64,000 nt of DNA from Ga0077527 sp964486865 (lineage in GTDB: Bacteria > Pseudomonadota > Gammaproteobacteria > Burkholderiales > SG8-41). The stretch covers positions 24,747 through 88,746 of the forward strand of contig CAZAOZ010000005.1 of NCBI GenBank assembly GCA_964486865.1. Direction: 5' to 3'. The first letter of the stretch is position 1. Each line of letters opens with the position of its first letter. Shown piece after piece: positions 25,455-33,571 of the stretch. The notes below the pieces were generated by a model, which was given only the letters and a program-made list of their open reading frames with translations, was not told the DNA's origin and did not search any database. The position numbers and the translations under genes were made by a program.

Positions 25455-26687
25455 TCAGGTACGTTCGAGGATGTGCAAACCGCGCACCCGGTCGAGCAGG
25501 TATATCAGGCCGCGGTCATCCACGGTGACATCATTGCTCTGCACGCGCTCCGAACCCTGCGGCACGTCGGGCACAAAGTAGGCGACCTCCTTCGGCGCAT
25601 GCGGGCGGGCGATGTCGATGATGCGCAGGCCGTGGGCGAACCACGCCACCGGGATTTCGGTGCCCGTGACTTTCTCGCAAGGCTGGTGACAGCCGGACGC
25701 GTACGGCTGCTGCTCCGGCGGAATGTCTTCCAGCTGAAAACTGGAAATCACCGCGGGATGTTTTTCGTCGGTGATGTCGACCACCCACAGAAACGCCGAT
25801 GGATGCGGCGGGCAGTCCGGCAGGCGCACCACGTCCTCGTCGGACACCACCAGGAAATCGCGATTGTCGATCTTGAACGGAATGCGCAGCGCGGTATGCG
25901 TGGGCCACGGAAACGGCGGGCTCCAGTCGAGACCGGAGACAAACTTTGGCTTGCTCATGTCGTCGATATCGAGAATGACAAAACCGCCGTGCCAGTAGCT
26001 GGTGTAGAGCCGATTGCCGTAGCGCAGCGGGTGATGGCATTTGTGCGCGGCGCCGCGCCAGGTCGGCTGCTCGCCGCCAGCGATATGCTGTCCCGGCATC
26101 CACCAGCGCCCGACTTCCTGTGGCCGCGCCGGATCCTTGAGATCGAGAATCATCACAATGTTGCCGAGATAACCGTCCATCGTCGGCGAAATATAGGCAT
26201 AGCGACCGTCGAAATCGAAACGGTGCACGCCGCGCGCGTATTCGACGCCGGGCCTGTCGTCGGTCTGCCACAGCGTGATCAGCTTCGGCTTCGCCGGGTT
26301 CGACACGTCGTAGATACCCAGTCCGCCGTGAAAATCATCCGGCGGTACCTCGCCTTTGGCGTTCTTCGCCGACAGCACTTCGCGGTTGGTCAGCATGAGG
26401 TCGCCGGACACGCGCACCTTGTGCGAATGCGTGCCCCTGGGCATGTTGATTTCAGACAACAGCCTGGGATGCTTCGGGTCGGCGACGTCGAAAATCAGCG
26501 TGCCGTGCGGATTGCGCATGTTGCCGACGTAGGCGATGTTGCGTTCGACGACCACCTGCCCGCCGCCGGCGCAATCGGTATATGACAGCGGATGAATACC
26601 GGCTCCGTCGTGATGCGCGTGCCCGTCGCCGCCGCCGGCGCGGATATCCACGTAAGCAACTTCGCGTATGCCTTTGGCTTTGCTCAT
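25455..26687 (-). CDS. LVIVD-repeat beta-propeller protein
   Basis: 410 residues made of at least six degenerate LVIVD repeats: TLIFDVADPKHPRLL, LGIYDVSNPAKPKLI, VMILDLKDPARPQEV, FVILDIDDMSKPKFV, LWVVDITDEKHPAVI and LRIIDIARPHAPKEV. These build a beta-propeller. The N-terminus is rich in His and Gly (GGGDGHAHHDGAGIHP), possibly metal binding. There is no signal peptide from the chosen start, so it is probably cytoplasmic. The start at 26687 follows AGAGGAA; an upstream in-frame codon at 26771 overlaps the Bug gene. Its catalytic or binding role is unknown; it is placed in a Bug-LVIVD-lyase-dehydrogenase-Bug run. Confidence 0.8.
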   Translation of the reverse strand: MSKAKGIREVAYVDIRAGGGDGHAHHDGAGIHPLSYTDCAGGGQVVVERNIAYVGNMRNPHGTLIFDVADPKHPRLLSEINMPRGTHSHKVRVSGDLMLTNREVLSAKNAKGEVPPDDFHGGLGIYDVSNPAKPKLITLWQTDDRPGVEYARGVHRFDFDGRYAYISPTMDGYLGNIVMILDLKDPARPQEVGRWWMPGQHIAGGEQPTWRGAAHKCHHPLRYGNRLYTSYWHGGFVILDIDDMSKPKFVSGLDWSPPFPWPTHTALRIPFKIDNRDFLVVSDEDVVRLPDCPPHPSAFLWVVDITDEKHPAVISSFQLEDIPPEQQPYASGCHQPCEKVTGTEIPVAWFAHGLRIIDIARPHAPKEVAYFVPDVPQGSERVQSNDVTVDDRGLIYLLDRVRGLHILERT

Positions 26688-26705
26688 GATGCAGTTCCTC
26701 TGCTG

Positions 26706-26726
26706 GCCGGCCAATGAACGGCCGGC
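26706..26726 (-). other. intercistronic hairpin between Bug and LVIVD genes
   Basis: A perfect 7-bp stem (GCCGGCC with GGCCGGC) and a 7-base loop lie right after the Bug stop codon and just before the LVIVD ribosome site. No U-tract follows, so it looks like an mRNA-stability or processing hairpin, similar in position to the one between tctA and tctC. Confidence 0.5.
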
Positions 26727-26728
26727 GG

Positions 26729-27691
26729 TTACTGAATCTCGATATTCGCGGCCTTGATGACCTTGGCCCACTTGTCGCGCTCGCTGCGGATGAAGCGCGC
26801 GAAGTCCTGCGGGCTGTCGCCCACCGGCACCGTGCTCAGGCTCAGCAGGCGCTCCCTGACTTCGGGGATGCCCAGCGTCCTGACGATTTCCTGGTTGAGC
26901 CTGCCGACCACCGCCTTGCCGGTCTGCGCCGGCGCCAGCCAGCCGAACCAGCCGACCACCTCAAAACCGGGAAAACCCGATTCAGCCACAGTCGGTAACT
27001 CGGGCGCCACCGGCGAGCGCTGCGCACTGGTGATGGCCAGCGCGCGCACCTTGCCGGCCTTGATCTGCGGCGTTGCCGCCAGCGCAATGCTGAACAAGGC
27101 CTGCACCTGGCCGGCGATGGTTTCCGTCAGCGCCGGTCCGCCGCCCTTGTACGGCACATGGACAAACGCTGTTTTTGAAGACAAGCGGAACAGCTCCAGC
27201 GCGAGATGTCCCGATGTGCCGTTGCCGGCTGACGCAAACACAAAACCGCCCTGCTTCGCTTGGGCCACCGCGACCAGATCCTGCACCGATTTCGCCGGCA
27301 CCGAAGGATGCACCACCAGAATGTTCGGCACCGTTATGCCCAGCGTGATGGGCGCAAAATCCCTGACCGGATCGTACGGCACATTGCGATACAGGCTGGG
27401 ATTGATCGCCACCCCGGCGGCAACCAGCACGAAGGTGTAGCCGTCCGGCACGGCGCGCGCCGCCGTTTCGTAGGCAATGATGCCGTTGGCGCCGGGCCGG
27501 TTATCGATGACCACGGTCTGCCCCAATGCCGCGGACAGACGCGGCCCGACCAGCCGCGCCAGCGTATCCGCCGGCCCGCCGGGCGGCACGGCAACGATCA
27601 TGCGCACCGGTTTGACCGGCCAGCCCTGCGCCTGCGCAAATCCGGCCAGCAACAGCAGGCCAGCGATCGCGAAATGGATGAATCCGCACAT
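26729..27691 (-). CDS. Bug/TctC-family tripartite transporter receptor
   Basis: 320 residues; the signal peptide begins MCGFIHFAIAGLLLLAGFAQ with cleavage after AQA. Motifs are WPVKPVRMIVAVPPGGPADT, VIDNRPGANGIIAYETAARA and ELPTVAESGFPGFEVVGWFG. The ATG at 27691 follows AGGAGAACAAG; in-frame codons upstream (to 27781) would place the ribosome site inside the gene and are rejected. It heads the leftward run with the LVIVD and lyase genes. The divergent neighbour is the split CoA-transferase subunit. Confidence 0.9.
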   Translation of the reverse strand: MCGFIHFAIAGLLLLAGFAQAQGWPVKPVRMIVAVPPGGPADTLARLVGPRLSAALGQTVVIDNRPGANGIIAYETAARAVPDGYTFVLVAAGVAINPSLYRNVPYDPVRDFAPITLGITVPNILVVHPSVPAKSVQDLVAVAQAKQGGFVFASAGNGTSGHLALELFRLSSKTAFVHVPYKGGGPALTETIAGQVQALFSIALAATPQIKAGKVRALAITSAQRSPVAPELPTVAESGFPGFEVVGWFGWLAPAQTGKAVVGRLNQEIVRTLGIPEVRERLLSLSTVPVGDSPQDFARFIRSERDKWAKVIKAANIEIQ

Positions 27692-27801
27692 GCTTGTTCT
27701 CCTCATCGAAAGATTATCGCACCGCGTGACGATCATCCGCCACGCAGTCCGAATGCTGGTCGGAGTGTAAAATTCGCGCATCCCCTGTCCCGGAGCACAT
27801 C

Positions 27802-28119
27802 ATGGCCGCATCCCGCCCGAAAATCATCAGTCTTCGTGAACTCGCGCAACGCATCCCCGACGGCGCCACGCTGGGCCTGGGCGGCGTGTTTCTGCATCGC
27901 GGGCCGTTCGCACTGGTGCGCGAACTGGTGCGCCAGCAACGACGGGGTCTTGAGATCATCAAGCCCTCGCCCGGCTACGATCTCGACCTGCTGTGCCGCG
28001 CCGGCGCCGTCGCCAAAGTGCGCGCCGGCATCGTCGCCATGGAAGGCAACTTCGGCCTGGCGCGCTGGTATCGCAAGGCCATCGAGCGCAAGGAAGCGCA
28101 TCTCGAAGAACACGCCTGA
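27802..28119 (+). CDS. CoA-transferase-like subunit A, N-terminal fragment (ends at in-frame TGA)
   Basis: 105 residues matching the N-terminal third of family I CoA-transferase alpha subunits (GctA/IpdA type): SLRELAQRIPDGATLGLGGV, RGPFALVRELVRQQ and FGLARWYRKAIERKE. It ends at a TGA, and the very next codon is an ATG in the same frame that continues the homology without loss. So one base change would restore a full subunit of about 276 residues. It is either a young pseudogene, a sequencing error, or a coupled split gene. Family I enzymes transfer CoA between acyl groups, and IpdAB relatives hydrolyse rings. Confidence 0.7.
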   Translation: MAASRPKIISLRELAQRIPDGATLGLGGVFLHRGPFALVRELVRQQRRGLEIIKPSPGYDLDLLCRAGAVAKVRAGIVAMEGNFGLARWYRKAIERKEAHLEEHA

Positions 28120-28632
28120 ATGACGCTGGTCGCCGGGCTGCGTGCAGCCTCCTACGGCATCCCCTTCCAGCCGGTCGCCGGCGTGCATGGCAGCGAACTC
28201 GCGCGCATCAATCACTGGCAGACCCTGCGTGACCCCTACGGCTCCGGCAAAGATGTGTATGTCATTCCCGCCGTCCATCCGGACATCGCGGTCATCCATG
28301 CCGCTGAAATCGATACCGAAGGCAACGCGCGCGTCTATGGATCGCCGTTCTGGGATCATCCGCTGACCCGCGCAGCGAAGCGCGTATTGATCACCGCCGA
28401 AAAACTGGTACCCACCGACCGGTTGCGCGAGCAGCCGGAACTGACGCTGGTGCCGGGCTTCATGGTCGAAGCCGCAGCCGTGGTACCCGGCGGGGCATGG
28501 CCCGGCTCGATGCATCCGTACTACGCCATCGACTATCCGGCGGTGGAACGCTACATGCAGGATGCCCCCGGCGTCCTGGAAAAACATCTGGCGCAAGCGC
28601 CGGAAACCGGCGGCGGCGCAACATGCCCCTGA
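28120..28632 (+). CDS. CoA-transferase-like subunit A, C-terminal fragment
   Basis: 170 residues continuing the alpha subunit fold: LRAASYGIPFQPVAGVHGSE, DVYVIPAVHPDIAVIHAAEI and EKLVPTDRLREQPELTLVPG. It begins at an ATG directly after the TGA that closes the upstream fragment (TGAATG), which permits re-initiation, but there is no good ribosome site of its own. Its 3' end overlaps the uracil-DNA glycosylase gene by 10 bases. The presumed partner subunit B lies 1.4 kb downstream at 30049, after two unrelated genes. Confidence 0.7.
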   Translation: MTLVAGLRAASYGIPFQPVAGVHGSELARINHWQTLRDPYGSGKDVYVIPAVHPDIAVIHAAEIDTEGNARVYGSPFWDHPLTRAAKRVLITAEKLVPTDRLREQPELTLVPGFMVEAAAVVPGGAWPGSMHPYYAIDYPAVERYMQDAPGVLEKHLAQAPETGGGATCP

Positions 28633-29168
28633 TCCGCAGCTTCCCGCCGATCGCCGATGCGTCGGCGCGCGTGCTGATTCTCGGCAGCATGCCGGGTGAA
28701 GAATCCTTACGGGCAAAACAATATTATGCGCATCCGCGCAACGCATTCTGGAAACTGATGGGCGAACTCTTCGGCGCCGGCACCGAATTGCCGTACGACC
28801 GGCGCACACAACAACTGAAAAAAGCCGGCGTCGCGCTGTGGGACGTGCTCGCCTGCTGCGCGCGCAAAGGCAGCCTCGACTCGGCCATCGACGACGCATC
28901 GATCACCACCAACAATTTTCCGCGCTTCTTTTCCGCCCATCCCCGGATCACGCATGTGTTTTTCAACGGCGCAATGGCCGAGCGTTGCTTTCGCGTGCAA
29001 GTACAGCCGCGACTGGACATGCCGGCGTTGCAGCTCGCGCGTCTGCCATCGACCAGTCCGGCGCATGCGGCGCGCAGCTACGCGCAGAAGCGTGCCGCCT
29101 GGGCCGTCGTAACGCGGTATGCGCGCCGCACGCATCATAAAATACAAAATAAAAACAATGGTTTATAA
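28623..29168 (+). CDS. family 6 uracil-DNA glycosylase (hypoxanthine-DNA glycosylase-like)
   Basis: 181 residues starting MPLIRSFPPIADASARVLIL. The motif LGSMPGEESLRAKQYYAHPR and the following NAFW are the hallmark of UDG family 6/hypoxanthine-DNA glycosylases. The second active-site motif is LPSTSPAHAARSYAQK. Such enzymes remove deaminated bases (hypoxanthine, sometimes uracil) to start base-excision repair. The true start is 28623; the open frame extends upstream inside the CoA-transferase gene. It is an unrelated gene inserted between CoA-transferase subunits. The C-terminal tail is basic. Confidence 0.85.
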   Translation: MPLIRSFPPIADASARVLILGSMPGEESLRAKQYYAHPRNAFWKLMGELFGAGTELPYDRRTQQLKKAGVALWDVLACCARKGSLDSAIDDASITTNNFPRFFSAHPRITHVFFNGAMAERCFRVQVQPRLDMPALQLARLPSTSPAHAARSYAQKRAAWAVVTRYARRTHHKIQNKNNGL

Positions 29169-29176
29169 ATAAATCC

Positions 29177-30037
29177 ATGGCCCTGCTGCTGGCCACATTG
29201 AGCGCGCTGTGTTTTGGCATCGGCATGGTGACCGGGCGCGTCGGCCTGCGCACGCTGGATCCGCGCGCGGGCGCCGCGATCAGCATCCCGACCGCGACCG
29301 TGTTGTTCCTGGCCGCGGCGCCGTTTGCCATCGAATGGTCGGCCTTCAACCTCGGCGCCGCAATCATCTTTGCGCTCGTCGGCATGGTTTATCCGGCCAT
29401 GGTCACGCTGCTGACGTTTCGCGCCAACGAGGAACTCGGGCCGACCGTGACCAGTGCCATCTCCGGCACCGCGCCGTTGTTCGCGCTGCTCGCCGCCGGA
29501 CTGTTTCTGGATGAGCGCGTGCCGCCGCAGGCTGCCGTCGCCGCGGCGGGCGTGGCGCTGGGTGTTGCACTGCTGTCGTGGACGCCGGGCGCGATCCGCA
29601 CCGGCTACACCGGCAAGGCCCTGCTGTGGCCGATTGCCGGCGCCGTGCTGCGCGGCCTGGCCCAGGCCGGCGCCAAGGCCGGCCTGCTGCTGTGGCCCAA
29701 TCCGTTTGCGGCCGGCGTCATCGGCTATGTCGTTTCGTCCGCCACGGTCATCGGCGCCGACCGGTGGCGCCATGCGCCGCGCACCGCACCGGCGTTGCAC
29801 AGTGTGCTGTGGTTCGGCGCGACCGGCATCCTCAACGGCGGCGCGATGCTGCTGATGTATGCCGCGCTGGCCATCGCCCCGGTATCGACCGTCGCCCCCA
29901 TCATTGCCGCCTATCCGCTGGTCACCGTGGGCATCAGCGCGCTGTTCCTGCGCGGCGAGCCGCTGACGCGGCGCATGGTCGGCGGCGCCGTCATCATCGT
30001 CGCCGCCATTGTTTATCTGTCGATGTCACGCACCTGA
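29177..30037 (+). CDS. DMT-superfamily (EamA) transporter
   Basis: 286 residues with ten hydrophobic helices in two EamA halves. The first ends GPTVTSAISGTAPLFALLAA, where LDE(R)VPP follows; the second ends APVSTVAPIIAAYPLVTVGI, then LRGEPLTRRMVGGAVIIVAA. These exporters handle small metabolites such as amino acids. The leader (29141-29176) is unusually AT-rich for this window. It sits 11 bases before the CoA-transferase subunit B gene and 8 bases after the glycosylase gene. Confidence 0.85.
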   Translation: MALLLATLSALCFGIGMVTGRVGLRTLDPRAGAAISIPTATVLFLAAAPFAIEWSAFNLGAAIIFALVGMVYPAMVTLLTFRANEELGPTVTSAISGTAPLFALLAAGLFLDERVPPQAAVAAAGVALGVALLSWTPGAIRTGYTGKALLWPIAGAVLRGLAQAGAKAGLLLWPNPFAAGVIGYVVSSATVIGADRWRHAPRTAPALHSVLWFGATGILNGGAMLLMYAALAIAPVSTVAPIIAAYPLVTVGISALFLRGEPLTRRMVGGAVIIVAAIVYLSMSRT

Positions 30038-30048
30038 TCGCCAATCTC

Positions 30049-30777
30049 ATGAGCTGGACGCCTTTCTCCTTCATCGTCGTCAATCTCGCGCGGCAGATCC
30101 GCGCCGGCGAAATCACCTTCAGCGGCGTCAATTCAACCTTGCCGATGCTGGCCTGCCTGCTCGCCAAGCGCGCCTACGAATTCGATTTCACGTACATCAA
30201 CGTTGCCGGCGGCGTCGAACCGCAACCGGTGACCATACCGCTCTCCAGCAGCGATCCCGCGATTGTTCATGGCTCGCCGGCGATTTTCGCCAACCAGGAT
30301 TTTTACGACCTGTGCGCGCGCGGCGGACTCGATCTGGTTTTTCTCGGCTGTGCGCAGATCGACGCCGAAGGCCGCACCAACGTGTCGGTGATCGGTTCCT
30401 GGGAAAATCCGACCGTGCGCCTGCCCGGTGGCGGCGGCGCGGCGGTGATGCTGCCGACCGCAAAGCGCGTCGTGACCTGGCGCACCGACCACACGCCGCG
30501 GGCGTTGGTCGAAAAACTTGACTTCGTCACGGCAGCCGGCAACATGACCGCGCTGGTCACGCCGCTGGCGGTATTCACGCGGCAACCACGGGCAGGTTCG
30601 CGCTTTGCGCTCGAAACGCATCATCCGGCGACGACCGTGGAACACATTGCCGCGCACACCGGATTCAGATTCGACGCCACGCTCGCGCATCCGGCCGCAC
30701 CGATCACGCCGGATGAACAGCGCGTCCTGTCCGAACTGGACGCAGGAAAAAAATTCTCGGCTGCAGTCAACGGTTGA
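30049..30777 (+). CDS. CoA-transferase-like subunit B
   Basis: 242 residues of the family I CoA-transferase beta type: ARGGLDLVFLGCAQIDAEGR, TNVSVIGSWENPTVRLPGGG and TKRVVTW-like segments before a variable C-terminus. The canonical SENG glutamate of true transferases is not seen where expected (YINVAGGVEPQP), a feature known for IpdAB-type hydrolases, so the pair may not be a transferase. The start at 30049 is 11 bases after the EamA stop; an open frame extends upstream through that gene and is not used. Subunit A is at 27802-28632 and is interrupted. Confidence 0.75.
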   Translation: MSWTPFSFIVVNLARQIRAGEITFSGVNSTLPMLACLLAKRAYEFDFTYINVAGGVEPQPVTIPLSSSDPAIVHGSPAIFANQDFYDLCARGGLDLVFLGCAQIDAEGRTNVSVIGSWENPTVRLPGGGGAAVMLPTAKRVVTWRTDHTPRALVEKLDFVTAAGNMTALVTPLAVFTRQPRAGSRFALETHHPATTVEHIAAHTGFRFDATLAHPAAPITPDEQRVLSELDAGKKFSAAVNG

Positions 30778-30873
30778 ATCCGGCACACCGCCCATCGTGC
30801 TAGCATAGGGCTCGCGTCGCGTCACGAAATCCTTCACGCGCCACGCTGTTTCTCACATCGCATTTAAATCCAC

Positions 30874-32016
30874 ATGCTGCCGTTACAGGGTGTACGCGTC
30901 GTCGAGTTCTGCCAGGTACTGGCGGGGCCTTTCGCGGGCTGCCTGCTCGCCGACATGGGCGCCGATGTCATCAAGGTTGAATCACCCGAAGGCGACCTGA
31001 TGCGCCAGTGGCCGCCGATCCTCGACGGCTACAGCCAGTATTTTGCTTCGGTCAACCGCAACAAGCGCTCGGTCGTGCTCGATCTCAAGACGGATGCCGA
31101 TCGCGCCACGGCACGCAAACTGGTGCAATCCGCGGACATCCTTCTGGAAAATTTCCGTCCCGGCGTGATGGCCAGGTTCGGTCTCGATTACGCGACGCTG
31201 GCCAAAAATCATCCCGCCCTCGTCTATTGTTCGGTGTCGGCCTTCGGCCAGACGGGGCCGCGCGCCGCCGAGGGCGGCTTCGACATGACCATACAGGCGA
31301 TGAGCGGCGTGATGAGCGTCACCGGCGAGCGCGACGGCCCGCCCGCCAAATGCGGCATCCCGATTGCGGATTTCTCCGCCGGCCTCTACGCCGCATTCAG
31401 CGTCACCGCGGCGCTGCACAAGGCGCGCGCCACCAGCCAGGGCGACCATATCGACGTCTCCATGCTCGGCAGCATGCTGGGCATCGCCAACCTGCAGACC
31501 AGTGAACTGTTCGCCACCGGCCGCGATCCGGTACGCCTGGGTTCCGCGCATCCGCTGAATGCACCGTACGCCGCATTCTGCTGCCGCAACGGCTATTTTG
31601 CGCTGGCCGCCGGCACCGACAAGCTGTGGGCAGCGGCCTGCGCCGCCATCGCACGCGACGACCTGGCGCGGGATCCGCGCTTTGCCTCCCCGACATTGCG
31701 CGCGCAGCACCAGGATACCCTGCGCGAGCTGCTCGAATCCGAGTTCATCAAATATGATGCCGGCGATTTGCTGGCGCGCCTGAATGCGGGCGGCGTGCCC
31801 TGCGCGCCGCTGTATTCCTACTCGCAGGTGCTTGCCGATCCGCAGGTCGCACACATGCAATGGGTCGAGGACATCATGCTGCCCAACGGCGTCGCCAGCA
31901 AAACCGTCATTTCGCCGCAGCGCGTATCCGGACAGCGCCTGGGTGTGCGCCGGGCGCCGCCCGCGCTGGGGGCGCATACCGGCGAAGTCCTGTCCACACT
32001 GAAAGCCACATCATGA
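30874..32016 (+). CDS. CaiB/BaiF (family III) CoA-transferase
   Basis: 380 residues with the intertwined-fold family signature: LQGVRVVEFCQVLAGPFAGC, LADMGADVIKVESPEGD, NRNKRSVVLDLKT and FGQTGPRAAEGGFDMTIQAM. The catalytic Asp is expected in the GGFDMT stretch. It moves CoA between carboxylic acids, here probably to activate an imported acid. It overlaps the next gene (cupin) by the 4-base ATGA. A 96-base gap with no clear terminator separates it from subunit B upstream. Confidence 0.9.
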   Translation: MLPLQGVRVVEFCQVLAGPFAGCLLADMGADVIKVESPEGDLMRQWPPILDGYSQYFASVNRNKRSVVLDLKTDADRATARKLVQSADILLENFRPGVMARFGLDYATLAKNHPALVYCSVSAFGQTGPRAAEGGFDMTIQAMSGVMSVTGERDGPPAKCGIPIADFSAGLYAAFSVTAALHKARATSQGDHIDVSMLGSMLGIANLQTSELFATGRDPVRLGSAHPLNAPYAAFCCRNGYFALAAGTDKLWAAACAAIARDDLARDPRFASPTLRAQHQDTLRELLESEFIKYDAGDLLARLNAGGVPCAPLYSYSQVLADPQVAHMQWVEDIMLPNGVASKTVISPQRVSGQRLGVRRAPPALGAHTGEVLSTLKATS

Positions 32017-32627
32017 AAAACACCGCACGCTTTCGTCATTTCATTGCTGAGTTCACCCGCTTGGCCGAAAAAAACGGCGGCGACGAAAAAATCATGCTGG
32101 ATGCCGGCAGCAAGCTGCTGGGAGAATTGATCAAACACGATGACTGGCTGCCGGACGAATGCGCGCAGCCGCACCCGCAGTATTACCGGCAATACCTGCT
32201 GCATTGCGATCCGCTGGAGCGGTTTTCGGTGGTCAGTTTCGTCTGGGGACCGGGACAGAAAACACCGGTGCATGACCACACGGTGTGGGGCATGGTCGGC
32301 ATGATGCGCGGCGCGGAATCGTGCCGCCGCTTTGAACGATCCGCTGCCGGCAAACCGATGGCCACCAGCGAAACTGCGCGCCTGCTGCCGGGCGATATCG
32401 ATCACGTGTCGCCGACCGTCGGCGACATCCATGAAGTCGCCAACGCCTATGACGACCGCGTGTCGATCAGCATTCACGTCTATGGCGCCAACATCGGTGC
32501 GGTCAAGCGTCATGTGTTCGATCCGGCCACCGGCATCGACAAACCTTTTGTGTCCGGGTATTCAAGCGCGCAAATGCCGAACGTCTGGGATCGCTCAGCG
32601 GAAATCCGCGCGACGATACAAAGCTGA
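32013..32627 (+). CDS. cysteine dioxygenase-like cupin (thiol dioxygenase)
   Basis: 204 residues starting MKNTARFRHFIAEFTRLAEK. The cupin core is VVSFVWGPGQKTPVHDHTVW, with the HxH iron ligands, followed by GDIDHVSPTVGDIHEVANAY with the third histidine. This matches the cysteine/3-mercaptopropionate dioxygenase family, which oxidises a thiol to a sulfinic acid with Fe(II) and oxygen. Coupling to a CaiB CoA-transferase (ATGA overlap) is suggestive of organosulfur-acid metabolism. The frame extends upstream to 31860 inside the CaiB gene and is not used. Confidence 0.8.
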   Translation: MKNTARFRHFIAEFTRLAEKNGGDEKIMLDAGSKLLGELIKHDDWLPDECAQPHPQYYRQYLLHCDPLERFSVVSFVWGPGQKTPVHDHTVWGMVGMMRGAESCRRFERSAAGKPMATSETARLLPGDIDHVSPTVGDIHEVANAYDDRVSISIHVYGANIGAVKRHVFDPATGIDKPFVSGYSSAQMPNVWDRSAEIRATIQS

Positions 32628-32637
32628 ACAACAATTC

Positions 32638-32787
32638 AGCCACAGAGATCACAGAGTTCACAGAGAACACCTTGAACAGACAAAAACAAAGACGGCCTGG
32701 CAGTGCTTGCGTGCCGGACTCCCATCAAATATCCGCTCCATCCTTTTCGCTTTGTCTTTCTCTGTGAACTCTGTGACCTCTGTGGCT
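32638..32787. repeat. CACAGAG palindromic intergenic repeat, copy B
   Basis: A 150-bp unit between the thiol dioxygenase and the crotonase. The left arm AGCCACAGAGATCACAGAG and the right arm CTCTGTGACCTCTGTGGCT are inverted versions of each other, each with three CACAGAG/CTCTGTG words. The centre differs from copies A, C and D. The right arm ends 19 bases before the crotonase start. Confidence 0.85.
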
Positions 32788-32806
32788 AAAGTTTGGGGAG
32801 CGCACC

Positions 32807-33532
32807 ATGAGCGATGAACTGCTGCGCAAGCACGATAACCAGGTCACACGACTGACGCTACACCGGCCGCAGAAAGCCAATGCGCTCTCGGCTTCCCTGG
32901 TTGAAGCGCTGCTCGACGCCATCGAATATGCCGCGACTGACGGCACGCGCCTGCTGATCATCGAGGGTGCGGGCCCGCATTTTTGCGCGGGATTCGACTT
33001 CACCGATCTGCAGACGCACGGCGAAAGCGATCTCGCGCTGCGTTTCATCCGCATTGAAATACTGCTCCAGGCCCTGTATCACGCCCCCTTTGAGACGCTG
33101 GCGCTGGCGCAGGGCCGCGTATTCGGCGCAGGCGCCGACATCATCGCCGGTTGCGGTTTGCGGATCGCCGCGCCGGACACCACTTTCCGCCTGCCGGGCC
33201 TGCACTTTGGCGTCGCGCTCGGCACGCGCCGCCTCGTCCATCGCATTGGCGCCGACAAGGCGCGCGACATCCTGGCGAACTCGCGCACCTTTGCCGCCGA
33301 AGAAGCCCTGGCCATCGGCTTTCTGACCGGCGTGGCGCCGCAGAACGACTGGCCCGACATCATCACCGGCGCGCAGACGACTGCTGAAACACTGACTCCG
33401 GCGGCCGCCGCCGCATTGCATCGCCGCACGGTGACTGACAGCCGCGCCGAGGATATGGCCGAACTGGCCCGCTCGGTGAGCACGCCGGGTCTCAAGGAAC
33501 GCATACGCAGATATCGCGAAACCAGCAAATGA
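32807..33532 (+). CDS. crotonase-fold (enoyl-CoA hydratase/isomerase) protein lacking catalytic Glu pair
   Basis: 241 residues of crotonase fold: LHRPQKANALSASLVEALLD, the first oxyanion loop GPHFCAGFDFTDL, and the second GRVFGAGADIIAGCGLRIAA. In hydratases the two catalytic glutamates sit in GGxCE and QPE; here they read GAGAD and LPG, so at most an Asp replaces one. The reaction may be isomerisation, hydrolysis or decarboxylation instead of hydration. The start follows GGGGAG after repeat copy B. It is 39 bases upstream of a quinone oxidoreductase on the same strand. Confidence 0.8.
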   Translation: MSDELLRKHDNQVTRLTLHRPQKANALSASLVEALLDAIEYAATDGTRLLIIEGAGPHFCAGFDFTDLQTHGESDLALRFIRIEILLQALYHAPFETLALAQGRVFGAGADIIAGCGLRIAAPDTTFRLPGLHFGVALGTRRLVHRIGADKARDILANSRTFAAEEALAIGFLTGVAPQNDWPDIITGAQTTAETLTPAAAAALHRRTVTDSRAEDMAELARSVSTPGLKERIRRYRETSK

Positions 33533-33571
33533 GTCACGCAAACAAGCCACGAAAACAAGCCAGGAAACGCC

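Noticed and set aside
28117..28149. Selenocysteine recoding at the TGA in the CoA-transferase-like gene
   Set aside because: The downstream hairpin is short, lacks recognised SECIS loop features, and no selenocysteine machinery is visible; a mutation or sequencing error is simpler.
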